A program made the translations under genes and the position numbers. Of a stretch of 47,326 nucleotides of DNA, positions 1-8,465 are shown piece by piece (position 1 is the first letter of the stretch; every line of letters starts with the position of its first letter). Location: the NCBI GenBank assembly GCA_036001465.1, contig DASYUH010000034.1, positions 1-47,326 of the forward strand. Reading direction: 5' to 3'. This DNA is from Candidatus Polarisedimenticolia bacterium. Its GTDB lineage: Bacteria > Acidobacteriota > Polarisedimenticolia > Gp22-AA2. Below the pieces are notes generated by a model. It did not search any database. It had not been told where the DNA came from and saw only the letters and a program-made list of their open reading frames with translations.

Positions 1-91
1 ACGGCCTGCCCGCTGGCCGGCCCCCAAGCCGGCTGGAGGGAAGAGGCCTCCACCGCGGGTCGTCCGCCTGACGGCGGCGCGACGCCTCTCC

Positions 92-952
92 GTGGCGCGG
101 CGCCGGGCCGCCGCCCGCGGCCGGATCGGCGGTCAGGTCGAGGGGGCCTCGCCGGCGGCACTCGACTTCCACCTCAGCGCCTGCGTCTCCTGCGCCCGCG
201 AGGGGGGTCGGGTCCTGATGGAGTACTGGAACCGGCGCGGCAGCTACCCGATTCACGAAAAGGGGCGCAACGATTTCGTCACCATCGTCGACCGGAAGGC
301 GGAGGAGGCGGTGGTCGGGCTGATCCGGGAGCGATTCCCCGATCATTCGATCATGGCCGAGGAGTCCTCGCCGTCGACCGGCACGAGCGAGTACCGCTGG
401 TACATCGATCCTCTCGACGGGACCACCAATTTCATCCACGGCTACCCCCTGTTCTCGGTGTCGGTCGGCCTCGCCGACGCGGAGGGGATGCGCGCCGCAG
501 CCGTCTTCGATCCACTGCGGAACGAGATGTTCACCGCCGCCCGCGGCCGGGGCGCCTTCCTGAGCGGCGAGCCGATCCGGGTCTCGACGGCCGAGAAACT
601 GACCCAGGCCCTCCTGGTGACCGGTTTTCCGTTCCGCTCGCTCGAGCGCCTGGACGATTTCATCGCCGCGTTCCGCGCCTTCACCCTCGGCGCGTCCGGA
701 ATCAGAAGGGACGGCTCGGCCGCCCTCGACCTGGCGTACGTCGCCGCGGGCCGGTTCGACGGCTTCTGGGAGATGTCGCTGTCCCCCTGGGACATCGCCG
801 CCGGCAGCCTCCTGGTGCGGGAGGCCGGGGGGATGGTCACCGACTTCCGGGGGCGTGACGATTTCCTGAAGACCGGCGACATCGTCGCCGCCAACCTGAA
901 CGTCCACCCCCCGATGCTGCGGGTCCTGCGGGAGTCCGAAGGGAAGGGCTGA
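92..952 (+). CDS. suhB: Inositol monophosphatase family protein (SuhB-like)
   Basis: Predicted Mg-dependent sugar/inositol phosphate phosphatase of 286 residues. The metal-binding signatures are visible: MAEESS near residues 88-93 (first acidic ligands), IDPLDGTTNF at 105-114 (the family hallmark), and SPWDIAAG at 231-238 followed by REAGG at 243-247. These are the residues that bind two or three Mg ions and the phosphate. The start used is a GTG with no clear Shine-Dalgarno sequence, and the frame is open back to the left edge, so the true start could lie outside the window. The basic residues 1-22 precede the normal family start and may not be translated. It is convergent with pdxA, 54 bp away. 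Family assignment is firm; the substrate (inositol-1-P, or another sugar phosphate such as histidinol-P) cannot be told from sequence. Confidence 0.88.
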   Translation: MARRRAAARGRIGGQVEGASPAALDFHLSACVSCAREGGRVLMEYWNRRGSYPIHEKGRNDFVTIVDRKAEEAVVGLIRERFPDHSIMAEESSPSTGTSEYRWYIDPLDGTTNFIHGYPLFSVSVGLADAEGMRAAAVFDPLRNEMFTAARGRGAFLSGEPIRVSTAEKLTQALLVTGFPFRSLERLDDFIAAFRAFTLGASGIRRDGSAALDLAYVAAGRFDGFWEMSLSPWDIAAGSLLVREAGGMVTDFRGRDDFLKTGDIVAANLNVHPPMLRVLRESEGKG

Positions 953-1006
953 CCGCTCCGGGCCGAACCCCCGGGTCAAGCCCGCTCCGCCACCCGATTG
1001 CCCGCT

Positions 1007-2047
1007 TCAGGCCCGGTCCGCCAGCCTGGCGGCCAGCAGGATCGCTTCGACCAGGCTGCCGTGGTCCGCCGTCCCCTTGCCTGCCAGGTCGTACGCCGTG
1101 CCGTGGTCGACGGAGGTGCGGAGAAACGGCAGGCCGAGGGTCATGTTGACGGCGCTGCCGAACGAGCGCGCCTTGACGGGGAGGGTCGCCTGGTCGTGGT
1201 AGAGCGCCAGGACGACGTCGAATTCGCCGCGCGCGGCGCGGACGAACAGGGTGTCGGCTGGAAATGGCCCGGAGGCGTCGATGCCCTCCTGCCGGGCGGC
1301 CGCGATCGCCGGCGCCAGGAGATCGCGCTCCTCGGCGCCGAACATCCCCCCTTCGCCGGCGTGCGGGTTCAGGGAGCACAGGGCGATGCGGGGCTCGTTT
1401 CCGAACCACCGCCTGTGCTCTTGCCGGACCAGCCGCAGCCTCGCCTCGATCCCCCGGGACGTGAGGGAGGCGATCGCCTCCCGGAGCGACAGGTGGACCG
1501 TGGCGAGGGCCACCTTCATCTCGGGGGTGACGAACATCATCGCCACCTCGTCCGGCTCCAGGCCGCAGAGGTCCGCCAGGAGCTCGGTGTGCCCCGGGTA
1601 TCGGACGTTCGCCAGGCGCATCGCCTCCTTGCTGATCGGCGCCGTTGCGACCCCCGAGACGGCGCGGGAGCGGGACAGGGCCACCGCCTGCTTCACGTAC
1701 ATGACCGAGGACCGACCCCCCGCGACCGTCGGTCCGGGGGACGCCGGCGGCTGGGGATGGTCCGACATGTCGTAGATGGCCGGGCCCGAAGCCCAGGTCC
1801 TGACGACGATGTCGTCCCCCTGCTTCGAGCCCCAGGCGAAGGGGGACTTGCTGACCTCGGGCCAGGAGGCCGGGTCCCCCGCCGTCCCGCCGGGGAGGAC
1901 CTGTGCCACCCGGAGGAGGTGATCCCGGTCGCCTATGAGAAGGGGGCGGCAGGCGTCCTGCACCGCCTTCGAGGCGGCGGCCCGGAGACAGATCTCCGGG
2001 CCGACCCCGAACGGGTCGCCGGCGGTGATGGCGATGACAGGCTTCAT
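1007..2047 (-). CDS. pdxA: 4-hydroxythreonine-4-phosphate dehydrogenase PdxA
   Basis: NAD-dependent oxidation of 4-phosphohydroxy-L-threonine in the DXP-dependent pathway to pyridoxal 5'-phosphate. The 346-residue protein matches the family length. It has the N-terminal GDPFGVGPE motif (usually GDPAGIGPE) at 10-18. The three expected metal-ligand histidines are in PGHTE (H153), NPHAGEGG (H229) and LYHDQ (H284), and the C-terminal LGLPFLRTSVDHGTAYDLAG motif follows. Start is ATG at 2047 without an obvious Shine-Dalgarno. It is the last gene of the leftward train and lies 88 bp after the Hfq-like gene. A tetronate-catabolism PdxA2-type enzyme is a weaker alternative, with no supporting neighbours here. 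Confidence 0.93.
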   Translation of the reverse strand: MKPVIAITAGDPFGVGPEICLRAAASKAVQDACRPLLIGDRDHLLRVAQVLPGGTAGDPASWPEVSKSPFAWGSKQGDDIVVRTWASGPAIYDMSDHPQPPASPGPTVAGGRSSVMYVKQAVALSRSRAVSGVATAPISKEAMRLANVRYPGHTELLADLCGLEPDEVAMMFVTPEMKVALATVHLSLREAIASLTSRGIEARLRLVRQEHRRWFGNEPRIALCSLNPHAGEGGMFGAEERDLLAPAIAAARQEGIDASGPFPADTLFVRAARGEFDVVLALYHDQATLPVKARSFGSAVNMTLGLPFLRTSVDHGTAYDLAGKGTADHGSLVEAILLAARLADRA

Positions 2048-2135
2048 CGGGGATTTGGCCCGAAGAGGGTGTCGTTCAGGGGGGGGACGGCGTCGGCACG
2101 GCCCGTCCCCCTCGGCCCAAGGCCCGGGCCGGCTC

Positions 2136-2528
2136 CTAGATCCCGTCGGAGCGGGTCGCCCGGCTCTCGTCCTGCTCCTCGGCCTTGTACATGTACTTGA
2201 TGCAGTCCTTCATCACCATCAGGTTGGGAGCTCCGACCCGGTTGACCTTGATGCAGGTCCGGTCGTACCACTCGATGACCCCGCGCAGCTCCTCGCCGTC
2301 CTTGAGGACGACGACCATCGGAGTCCTGGCGTTCATCTGCTTGAGATAGTAGAACGCCTCCGCGCTGGTCTGGTCGGGGGGGACCTGCTTGCGCCGGGGC
2401 TGCCGCGGCGTCAGCCTGTCCTTCAGATCGGCCAGGTTCGGCCTGATCAGCTTCCGGTTCACCTGGTCTTCCCCCTTCCTGGGGTCGTCCTGTCCCGGGT
2501 CCTCGTTTCCGAAATCAATGCGGCGCAT
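2136..2528 (-). CDS. hfq: Hfq-like RNA chaperone with N-terminal extension
   Basis: Sm-like RNA-binding protein of 130 residues. The Sm1 motif reads MVVVLKDGEELRGVIEWYDR at about 71-90, and the Sm2-like strand NLMVMKDCIKYMYK is at about 102-115. The short helix before Sm1 (SAEAFYYLKQMNARTP) also fits Hfq. Hfq proteins form hexameric rings that pair sRNAs with mRNAs. About 54 charged, Pro/Arg-rich residues precede the Sm fold, which is longer than usual. I chose ATG 2528 because GAGGGG lies 9 nt upstream; the same frame stays open to an ATG at 2624, which would add 32 Arg-rich residues and lacks a ribosome site. The Sm2 motif departs from the classical YKHA, so this is an Hfq-like family member rather than a textbook Hfq. 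Confidence 0.8.
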   Translation of the reverse strand: MRRIDFGNEDPGQDDPRKGEDQVNRKLIRPNLADLKDRLTPRQPRRKQVPPDQTSAEAFYYLKQMNARTPMVVVLKDGEELRGVIEWYDRTCIKVNRVGAPNLMVMKDCIKYMYKAEEQDESRATRSDGI

Positions 2529-2681
2529 GGTTTCGAACCCCTCACGTTCCGCGCGGTCCCGCCCGCGCCACGCTCCGGGCTTTGCTATTGCCGGGGCCCC
2601 GAGCTCCCGGCAGAGATCACGCACCAGATTCGAGTTTCACATAGCCGGCTGGTAGAAATCTGGGGACGCAAGCCTGCATGC

Positions 2682-2711
2682 ATGCTAGCACACGCTTCGT
2701 CCCGCCGACAA
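2682..2711 (-). promoter_or_regulatory. Candidate sigma70 promoter for the Hfq-like gene
   Basis: Reading on the minus strand: TTGTCG, an 18-nt spacer, then TAGCAT preceded by TG one base upstream (extended -10). It lies about 155 nt upstream of the chosen Hfq-like start. A perfect 10-bp palindrome GCATGCATGC (2676-2685) overlaps the -10 region and could be a protein-binding site. Seen by eye only. Confidence 0.35.
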
Positions 2712-2719
2712 CCCGATGT

Positions 2720-3859
2720 TCATTCCGCGTCTCCCGGCTTTTCCGGCGGCGCGACCTCCTCCTTCCCCCCAATCGGGGCCGGGGCCTGACCGCCGGGGCC
2801 CTGCTTCAAGGGGGAGCGCACCAGGAAGTGCTCGTACTTCGGGGAGATCTCGATCTGGTTGTCCTTCCACAGCTTCTTGATATACGTGTTGTAGCGCGGG
2901 CGGAACTTCCCTTCGCGCACCGCCTTGACCGTCGCTTCGCGCGCCTCGTCGATCGTCTTCACCACCCTGTCGGTCTTGCCGACCAGCCGGATCACCAGGT
3001 ACGACCGGCCGGTGTCGATCGGCTCGGAAACCTGGCCAGCCTCGAGCCGGAAGGCGGCCTCGGCGATCGCCGTTTGCAGGTCGGAGGCCGGGAACGGGCC
3101 GAGGAAGCCGCCCGACTCCTTGCTCGGAGCTTCGGAGTGGCGCTGCACCAGCTCCCCGAAGTCGGTCCCCGCGTTCGCTTCGCGCACGATCCCCTGGGCG
3201 CGGGACAGCACCTCCGGCTTCGTGGCGTCCTCGTAGAAGAGCACGATCTCGTTGAAGGTCACGGTCGCGGGCGTTTCCCAGTTCGCCTGGTGATCTTCGT
3301 AGTACTTCTTGATCTCCGGCTCGCTGACGCTGATCTTCCGCCGCACCTCGTAGCTGATGATCTCCTGGGGCACGGCCAGCCGGACGAGCTGCTCTTCGAG
3401 ATCCTGCCGGGTCATTCCCTGCTCCTTGAGGAGCTTGTCCAGGTCCTCGTCGCTCGCGATGTTCTGCTGCTTGCGGAAATCGTCCACCAGGTTCTTGCGC
3501 ACCTTGCTCAGGTCGAGGAGGCTCTCGGCCCGGTCGATGAGCAGGAGCTCGGTGATCATGTTCGCCAGCATGCTCTCCTGGGCATCCACCAGCTCCCGGT
3601 CGAGCTCCGCGCCCGAGTACTGCTGGTAGATCTGCTTCAGGACGTAGCTCCCGCGCTCCTCGAACTCGCTCTTGGTGACGATGCGGTTGTTCACCTTGGC
3701 CACGATTTCCTCGACGATCGCCCCCTCGGCCGGGACGGCGGGCGCCAGGAGGGCCGTCAGGATGGCCAGGGCGGTGGCGGGGAGGAGGCGGGCCCGGGAC
3801 GCGAATCTAGTTCCGGTACTCGCCGGAATACTCGAAGGGGAGGACGGCGCGATTGACAT
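2720..3859 (-). CDS. SurA-type peptidyl-prolyl isomerase, exported
   Basis: Predicted periplasmic chaperone/foldase of 379 residues. A basic N-terminus and a hydrophobic segment (about 24-45, ending PAVPAEGA) make a Sec signal peptide. The SurA N-terminal helical domain follows (about 48-170, starting IVEEIVAKVNNRIVTKSEFE), then one parvulin (rotamase) domain (about 195-290, with FGELVQRHSEAPSKESGGFLG). The C-terminus is Pro/Gly-rich. SurA-family proteins escort outer-membrane proteins. The start overlaps the upstream foldase gene by 53 bp; GGAGGT sits only 2 nt before ATG 3859, so the exact start is uncertain, but the signal peptide needs most of this N-terminus. Only one rotamase domain is visible, against two in E. 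coli SurA. Confidence 0.87.
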   Translation of the reverse strand: MSIAPSSPSSIPASTGTRFASRARLLPATALAILTALLAPAVPAEGAIVEEIVAKVNNRIVTKSEFEERGSYVLKQIYQQYSGAELDRELVDAQESMLANMITELLLIDRAESLLDLSKVRKNLVDDFRKQQNIASDEDLDKLLKEQGMTRQDLEEQLVRLAVPQEIISYEVRRKISVSEPEIKKYYEDHQANWETPATVTFNEIVLFYEDATKPEVLSRAQGIVREANAGTDFGELVQRHSEAPSKESGGFLGPFPASDLQTAIAEAAFRLEAGQVSEPIDTGRSYLVIRLVGKTDRVVKTIDEAREATVKAVREGKFRPRYNTYIKKLWKDNQIEISPKYEHFLVRSPLKQGPGGQAPAPIGGKEEVAPPEKPGDAE

Positions 3860-4823
3860 GGACCTCCGTGTCTTTCTTCAGGTCGGCGATGTAGCGCTCG
3901 AGCGCCTGCTCCCCTTTCTTGCGGAACAACTCCAGCTGGAGCCGGTGCTTCACCTCGGAGAGGTCCGCGTCCATCGGCTCCATCTTGCGCACCAGCTGGA
4001 AAATCAGGTACCTGCCGGAGTTCTCCAGGACGCCGCTGGCCCGCCCCGGCTCGAGCTGGAAGAGAGCCTCCCGCAGCTCGACCGGGAGCTGCTCTTCGGT
4101 GTACGCCCGGGCCTGCCCCTTGTCCGGCGCGACCGAATTCTCCCGCGCCAGCGCCTCGAAGCGCGCCGGCTCCTTGGCGAGCTGCGCCGCCAGCCGTTCG
4201 GCCAGGCTCTTATCATCGATCAGGATCTGGCGCAGGACAACCGATCGAGGAACCCGGGCGGCCTCCGGCTGCTTCTTCAGATAATCTTCGACCTCCCCGG
4301 GGGTGACCTCCACCTTGCTCATCACCGCCTTGTCCTTCACCTTCTGGAGGATGAGGCCCTGGCGGACCTTGTCCCGGAACGCCTCCTTCCCCTCGCCCCC
4401 CGCGACCTCGGCCTCCCCCTCGCTGACGCCTATCTGGGCCAGGTAATCGTCGACCTCGGCCTCGGAGACGGTGACCCCCAGGCCCTTGGCCTGCCGCATC
4501 AGGAGCTGCTCTTCGATCATCTGGTCGAGGAGCCGGCTCCGGATGGCGTTGGTCTGCTCGGCCTCTTCGTCCTCGCTGTCGCCGGAGTTGTCGGCCAGGT
4601 AGCGCTCGAAGGCCTTCATCGGAATCGGCTCGCCGCCGACCGTGGCCACCACCTGGGCGTCGAGCATCGCCTGGGCCCGGCTCGCGCCGGGGGACGTCGA
4701 GGCCCCGGCCGTCGAGTCATCCTTGTGCGAGGTGCACCCCAGGATGGAGGCGCAGGCCAGGAGCAGCGCGCGGGCCACGAAGACCCGCCCGTTTTCCTGC
4801 CTGCCCTGCTTCCGGATTTTCAC
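3807..4823 (-). CDS. Parvulin-type PPIase lipoprotein (PrsA/SurA-like)
   Basis: Predicted membrane-anchored foldase of 338 residues. The N-terminus has a basic stretch, a hydrophobic core and the lipobox ASILGC, so it should be lipidated on that cysteine (about residue 30). A SurA_N-like helical region covers about 60-190, with MRQAKGLGVTVSEAEVDDYL. A parvulin-like domain follows at about 195-290 (FEALARENSVAPDKG, then ELREALFQLEPGRASGVLEN). GTG start at 4823 overlaps the mfd stop by 4 bp (GTGA), which argues for translational coupling. Its 3' end overlaps the next foldase gene by 53 bp. The two neighbouring foldases share architecture but differ in anchoring: this one is lipidated, the other appears soluble. 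Confidence 0.86.
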   Translation of the reverse strand: MKIRKQGRQENGRVFVARALLLACASILGCTSHKDDSTAGASTSPGASRAQAMLDAQVVATVGGEPIPMKAFERYLADNSGDSEDEEAEQTNAIRSRLLDQMIEEQLLMRQAKGLGVTVSEAEVDDYLAQIGVSEGEAEVAGGEGKEAFRDKVRQGLILQKVKDKAVMSKVEVTPGEVEDYLKKQPEAARVPRSVVLRQILIDDKSLAERLAAQLAKEPARFEALARENSVAPDKGQARAYTEEQLPVELREALFQLEPGRASGVLENSGRYLIFQLVRKMEPMDADLSEVKHRLQLELFRKKGEQALERYIADLKKDTEVHVNRAVLPFEYSGEYRN

Positions 4824-7800
4824 CTGTCTCCGTCGGATGGCCCGACCGCGGTGGGCTGTGAAGGCGCGCGCATGCTACCACCCGCCCCGATCGACTTCAA
4901 GAGGTCGATCACCGCCTCGATGCGCGCCAGGTCCGCGGCCGGCCGCGACGTCCCCGTGGAGCCGCCCGGTCCCCGGAGCTCCAGGCGCAGCACGCCCTGG
5001 GGGGACAGGCTGGCCCCCGGACGGGCCGCCGTCACGCGCACCAGCCCTTCCGGGGAGACCGGGGCCCCTTCGACGAAGCGGATCTGCACGCGCCCGGCGG
5101 CGGAATCGATGGCGCGCACGCCCAGGCGGTCCGCCTCGAGGCGCAGGGTCGCCAGCGCCACCAGGTTGACCGCCTGCGCCGGCACGTCGCCGTACCGATC
5201 GCGGATCTCGTCCTGGATGCGTTCCAGCTCCGCCTCGCCCGGGGCGGTCGAGATCCGCTTGTAGAGCACCAGGCGCTCGTTGAAGTCGGGGATCGATTCC
5301 TCCGGGATCTTGATGTCCACGCCCAGGTTGATCTGGGCCCGGCTCTCGGGGCGCGGCGCCTCCCCCTTCATCTCGCGGATCGTCTGGTCCAGGAGGCGGC
5401 AGTACATCTCGAAGCCGACCGCCGCGATGTGGCCGCTCTGCTCCGCCCCCAGGAGGTTTCCGGCGCCCCTGATCTCCAGGTCCATCGCCGCGATTCGGAA
5501 ACCCGATCCCAACTCCGAGAACTCCTGCAGCGCCTTCAGGCGGCGCCTCGCGACCGGCGAGAGCCCCTGGCGCGCCGGCACCAGGAGGTAGGCGTACGCC
5601 CGGCGGTCCGACCGCCCCACCCGGCCGCGCAGCTGGTAGAGCTGCGCCAGGCCGAAGCGGTCGGCGCGGTTCACGATGATGGTGTTCACCCGGGGGATGT
5701 CGAGGCCGTTCTCGATGATGGTCGTCGCCAGGAGGACGTCGAACTCGCCGTTCAGGAAGGCGATCATCGTGCGTTCGAGCATCCCCTCGCCCATCTGGCC
5801 GTGGGCCACGCCCAGGCGCGCCTCCGGCACCGTCCGTCGCAGGAAGCCGGCCATCGAGGCGATCGACTCGACGCGGTTGTGCACGAAGTACACCTGCCCG
5901 CCGCGCTTCGTCTCGTTGCGGATCGCCGTGGCGATCACCCCGTCCCGGAACGGCACGATGGAGGTCTGGATCGCCAGGCGGTTCTCCGGGGGGGTCTCGA
6001 TGACCGACATGTCACGGATTCCGGCGAGCGCCATCTGCAGCGTCCGCGGGATCGGGGTGGCGGTGAGCGTCAGGACGTCGACGTCCTTCTTCATCGCCTT
6101 GATCGCCTCCTTGTGGGACACCCCGAAGCGCTGCTCCTCGTCGACCACCAGGAGACCGAGGTCGCTGAACGTCACGTCCCGGGACAAAAGCCGGTGCGTG
6201 CCGATCAGGATGTCCACCTTGCCCGCGGCGACCTCGAGGAGCAGCGCCTTCTGCTCCCGCGGGGAGCGGAAGCGGGAGATCATCTCGATGCGCGCCGGCC
6301 AGGAGGAGAACCGCTCGCGGAACGTGTTGAGGTGCTGGAAGGCCAGGACCGTCGTCGGGCAGAGGACGGCGACCTGCTTCCCCTCCATGACCGCCTTGAA
6401 CGCCGCCCGCATCGCCACTTCGGTCTTGCCGAAGCCGACGTCGCCGCAGATCAGGCGGTCCATCGGCAGGTCCTTCTCCATGTCGGCCCGCACATCGCGG
6501 ATCGCCTTCTCCTGATCGGAGGTCTCCTCGTAAGGGAAGGCGTCCTCGAACTCCTTCTGCCAGGCGGTGTCGGGCGCGAAGGCATGGCCGCGCGCCGCGG
6601 CGCGCGCCGCATAGAGCTGCAGGAGATCCTGGGCCATCTCCTGCATCGCCTTCTTGACCTTCTTCTGGGTGCGCTCCCAGCCCGGACCGCCCAGGCGATC
6701 GAGCTTCGCCTTCTGCCCGTGCACGCCGGAGTAGCGCTGCACCAGGTCGAGCCGGTCGATCGGCACGTACAGCCGGTCGCCCCCTTCGTAGGTCAGGAGC
6801 ATGAAGTCGCGCGCCGATCCGTCCTCGCCCACGCGCGCGATGCCGGCGTACTTGGCGATGCCGTGCTCGACGTGGACCACCAGGTCGCCGACTTTCAAGT
6901 CCCTGAAGCCGGGGCTGAACGCCGCCACCTTGCGACGCCGCCCCTCGCGCTCGGCGTGCTCGCCGAAGACCTCCCGCTCGGTCAGGATCTGAAGTCCGGC
7001 GCGCGGCAGCGTGAACCCCTGCGACAGCCGGCCGGCGGCGATCAGGAGGCCCGGGACCCCCTGGGCGGCCGTCGGGACGCCGGAAGGCGCCGGCGCGTCG
7101 CTCAGGACGGCGGCGGGGAGGTCGTACTCGCCGAGGACCTCCCGCAGCCGCTCGATTCGGCCGGGGCTCTCCATCAGGAAGAGCGTGGTCGTGCGGGGGG
7201 GCGCCTGCCTCAGATCGGCGGCCAGCTCCTGGATGCGGCCCCTGTAGGGCCGCGCCGGCACGCAGGGGACGCGCAAGGGGGCCGTGCGCCCCGCCTCGAG
7301 CGCCAGCTCCGAGAGGCGCACGCGCGCCTGCTTCGCCCTCGGCTCCAGCACCTCGCGCGGCAGGAGCAGATCGCCGGGCGGAGGCATGCCGAAATCCTCG
7401 GACAGATCGTAGGAGGCATGCATCTCGACGTAGACCGCTTCGAGGTCCGAGAGGACCTGGCCCTCCTCCCAGGAGACCAGAAGCGCCCCCGGCGCATAGT
7501 CGAACAGCGACGCGGGGCGCGGCTCCGCCAGCCGGACACAGGCTTCGAGGCCGGCGAAGGACCGGCCCGAGGCGAGCGCCTCGATCCGGGTCAGGAGGTC
7601 GTCCTTGTCGAACCGGTGCCTTCGGGCGGCCGGGGGTTTCCAGGCGGCGTGGCGCGCTTCGAGCGCCGCCCGCAGCCGCTCGAGCGCCGCATTCGACCAG
7701 GGGTACTCGCGCACCGGCGGCGCCTCGGCCGACGGCAGGCGGGCGGTGGAGCGCTGCGTCTCGGGGTCGAAGGTGCGGAGCGATTCCACCTCTTCTCCCC

Positions 7801-8428
7801 AGAACTCGACGCGCAACGGGGCGCCGCCCAGGGGCGGGAAGAAATCGATGATGCCGCCCCGGCGGGAGAACTCCCCCATCGAGGAGACCAAATCGACCCT
7901 TAGGTAGCCCGCTTCCAGAAGGAACCCTGAGAGCTCATCCGGCCGGAGGGGCTGCCGCTCGCTCAGATCGAGGCGGTACGCGTCGAACGTCGCGGGAGGC
8001 GCCAGCGGGTAGATGAGGGCGCGGGTGGGGGCGACCACGATCGCCTCGCCCGGCTCGCGCAGGGAGCGCAGCGCCTGCGCGCGCTCGCACGCGACGCGCA
8101 GGTGCGGCGCCAGCTCCTGGTACGGGTCGGCCTCGAGCGACGGGAAGAGGTGGACCCGGGCGCCGGGCCCGCGCAGCGCGGCGAGGGCGAACGACAGGTC
8201 CGACTTGAACCCCTCCGCCTCCTTCTCGCCCGGGACGATCAGCAGGACCTTGCCGGCGGGGGCCCTCCCGGTCAGGGCCGACACCAGGACCGCCGCCGCG
8301 GCGGGGTTCAGCCCGGCGACCGCGACCCGGCGGCGCTTCGCCTCCCCGGCGTCCGGCAGGGACGCCAGGAGATCGCGGTCACGCGCCGTGAAGTCGAGAA
8401 GAGAACGCAGGATCGATTCCACCGGCAC
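4820..8428 (-). CDS. mfd: Transcription-repair coupling factor Mfd
   Basis: ATP-dependent translocase that removes stalled RNA polymerase from DNA lesions and recruits UvrA. The length of 1202 residues fits the family. In order: a UvrB-like N-terminal module; the RNA-polymerase-interacting CarD-like domain at about 510-580 (VGDLVVHVEHGIAKYAG); the helicase domain with Walker A GDVGFGKTE at about 660-668 and DEEQRFGVSHKE near 762; TATPIPRTL; and RGRVGRSDRRAYAYLL of motif VI. The C-terminal TRCF domain is present. Start is GTG at 8428 or GTG at 8422; neither has a strong Shine-Dalgarno. It is preceded by a short repeat with a hairpin (8431-8455) and followed by the lipoprotein foldase with a 4-bp overlap. 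Confidence 0.97.
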   Translation of the reverse strand: MPVESILRSLLDFTARDRDLLASLPDAGEAKRRRVAVAGLNPAAAAVLVSALTGRAPAGKVLLIVPGEKEAEGFKSDLSFALAALRGPGARVHLFPSLEADPYQELAPHLRVACERAQALRSLREPGEAIVVAPTRALIYPLAPPATFDAYRLDLSERQPLRPDELSGFLLEAGYLRVDLVSSMGEFSRRGGIIDFFPPLGGAPLRVEFWGEEVESLRTFDPETQRSTARLPSAEAPPVREYPWSNAALERLRAALEARHAAWKPPAARRHRFDKDDLLTRIEALASGRSFAGLEACVRLAEPRPASLFDYAPGALLVSWEEGQVLSDLEAVYVEMHASYDLSEDFGMPPPGDLLLPREVLEPRAKQARVRLSELALEAGRTAPLRVPCVPARPYRGRIQELAADLRQAPPRTTTLFLMESPGRIERLREVLGEYDLPAAVLSDAPAPSGVPTAAQGVPGLLIAAGRLSQGFTLPRAGLQILTEREVFGEHAEREGRRRKVAAFSPGFRDLKVGDLVVHVEHGIAKYAGIARVGEDGSARDFMLLTYEGGDRLYVPIDRLDLVQRYSGVHGQKAKLDRLGGPGWERTQKKVKKAMQEMAQDLLQLYAARAAARGHAFAPDTAWQKEFEDAFPYEETSDQEKAIRDVRADMEKDLPMDRLICGDVGFGKTEVAMRAAFKAVMEGKQVAVLCPTTVLAFQHLNTFRERFSSWPARIEMISRFRSPREQKALLLEVAAGKVDILIGTHRLLSRDVTFSDLGLLVVDEEQRFGVSHKEAIKAMKKDVDVLTLTATPIPRTLQMALAGIRDMSVIETPPENRLAIQTSIVPFRDGVIATAIRNETKRGGQVYFVHNRVESIASMAGFLRRTVPEARLGVAHGQMGEGMLERTMIAFLNGEFDVLLATTIIENGLDIPRVNTIIVNRADRFGLAQLYQLRGRVGRSDRRAYAYLLVPARQGLSPVARRRLKALQEFSELGSGFRIAAMDLEIRGAGNLLGAEQSGHIAAVGFEMYCRLLDQTIREMKGEAPRPESRAQINLGVDIKIPEESIPDFNERLVLYKRISTAPGEAELERIQDEIRDRYGDVPAQAVNLVALATLRLEADRLGVRAIDSAAGRVQIRFVEGAPVSPEGLVRVTAARPGASLSPQGVLRLELRGPGGSTGTSRPAADLARIEAVIDLLKSIGAGGSMRAPSQPTAVGPSDGDR

Positions 8429-8430
8429 CT

Positions 8431-8455
8431 TAGGAGCTGGTCCGAGTCTCGGACC
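8431..8455. repeat. Divergent copy of the dispersed TAGGAGCCTGTCCGAGT repeat, with hairpin
   Basis: TAGGAGCTGGTCCGAGT (8431-8447) matches the copies at 19080 and 42424 with two mismatches to consensus. Its right half forms a perfect 7-bp inverted repeat, GGTCCGA/TCGGACC with a 3-nt loop (8439-8455). It occupies nearly all of the 37-bp gap between rfaE2 and mfd, so it would lie in the leader of mfd on the minus strand. Confidence 0.5.
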
Positions 8456-8465
8456 GCCCGGGCGA

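Noticed and set aside
2520-2545. GGGGTTCGAAACC resembling a tRNA T-loop on the minus strand
   Set aside because: No acceptor stem, anticodon arm or CCA region around it; it lies at the Hfq-like gene start.
3672-5264. 530-codon rightward frame over the foldase genes
   Set aside because: Antisense shadow of two recognisable genes; composition is Leu/Arg-rich with no domain.
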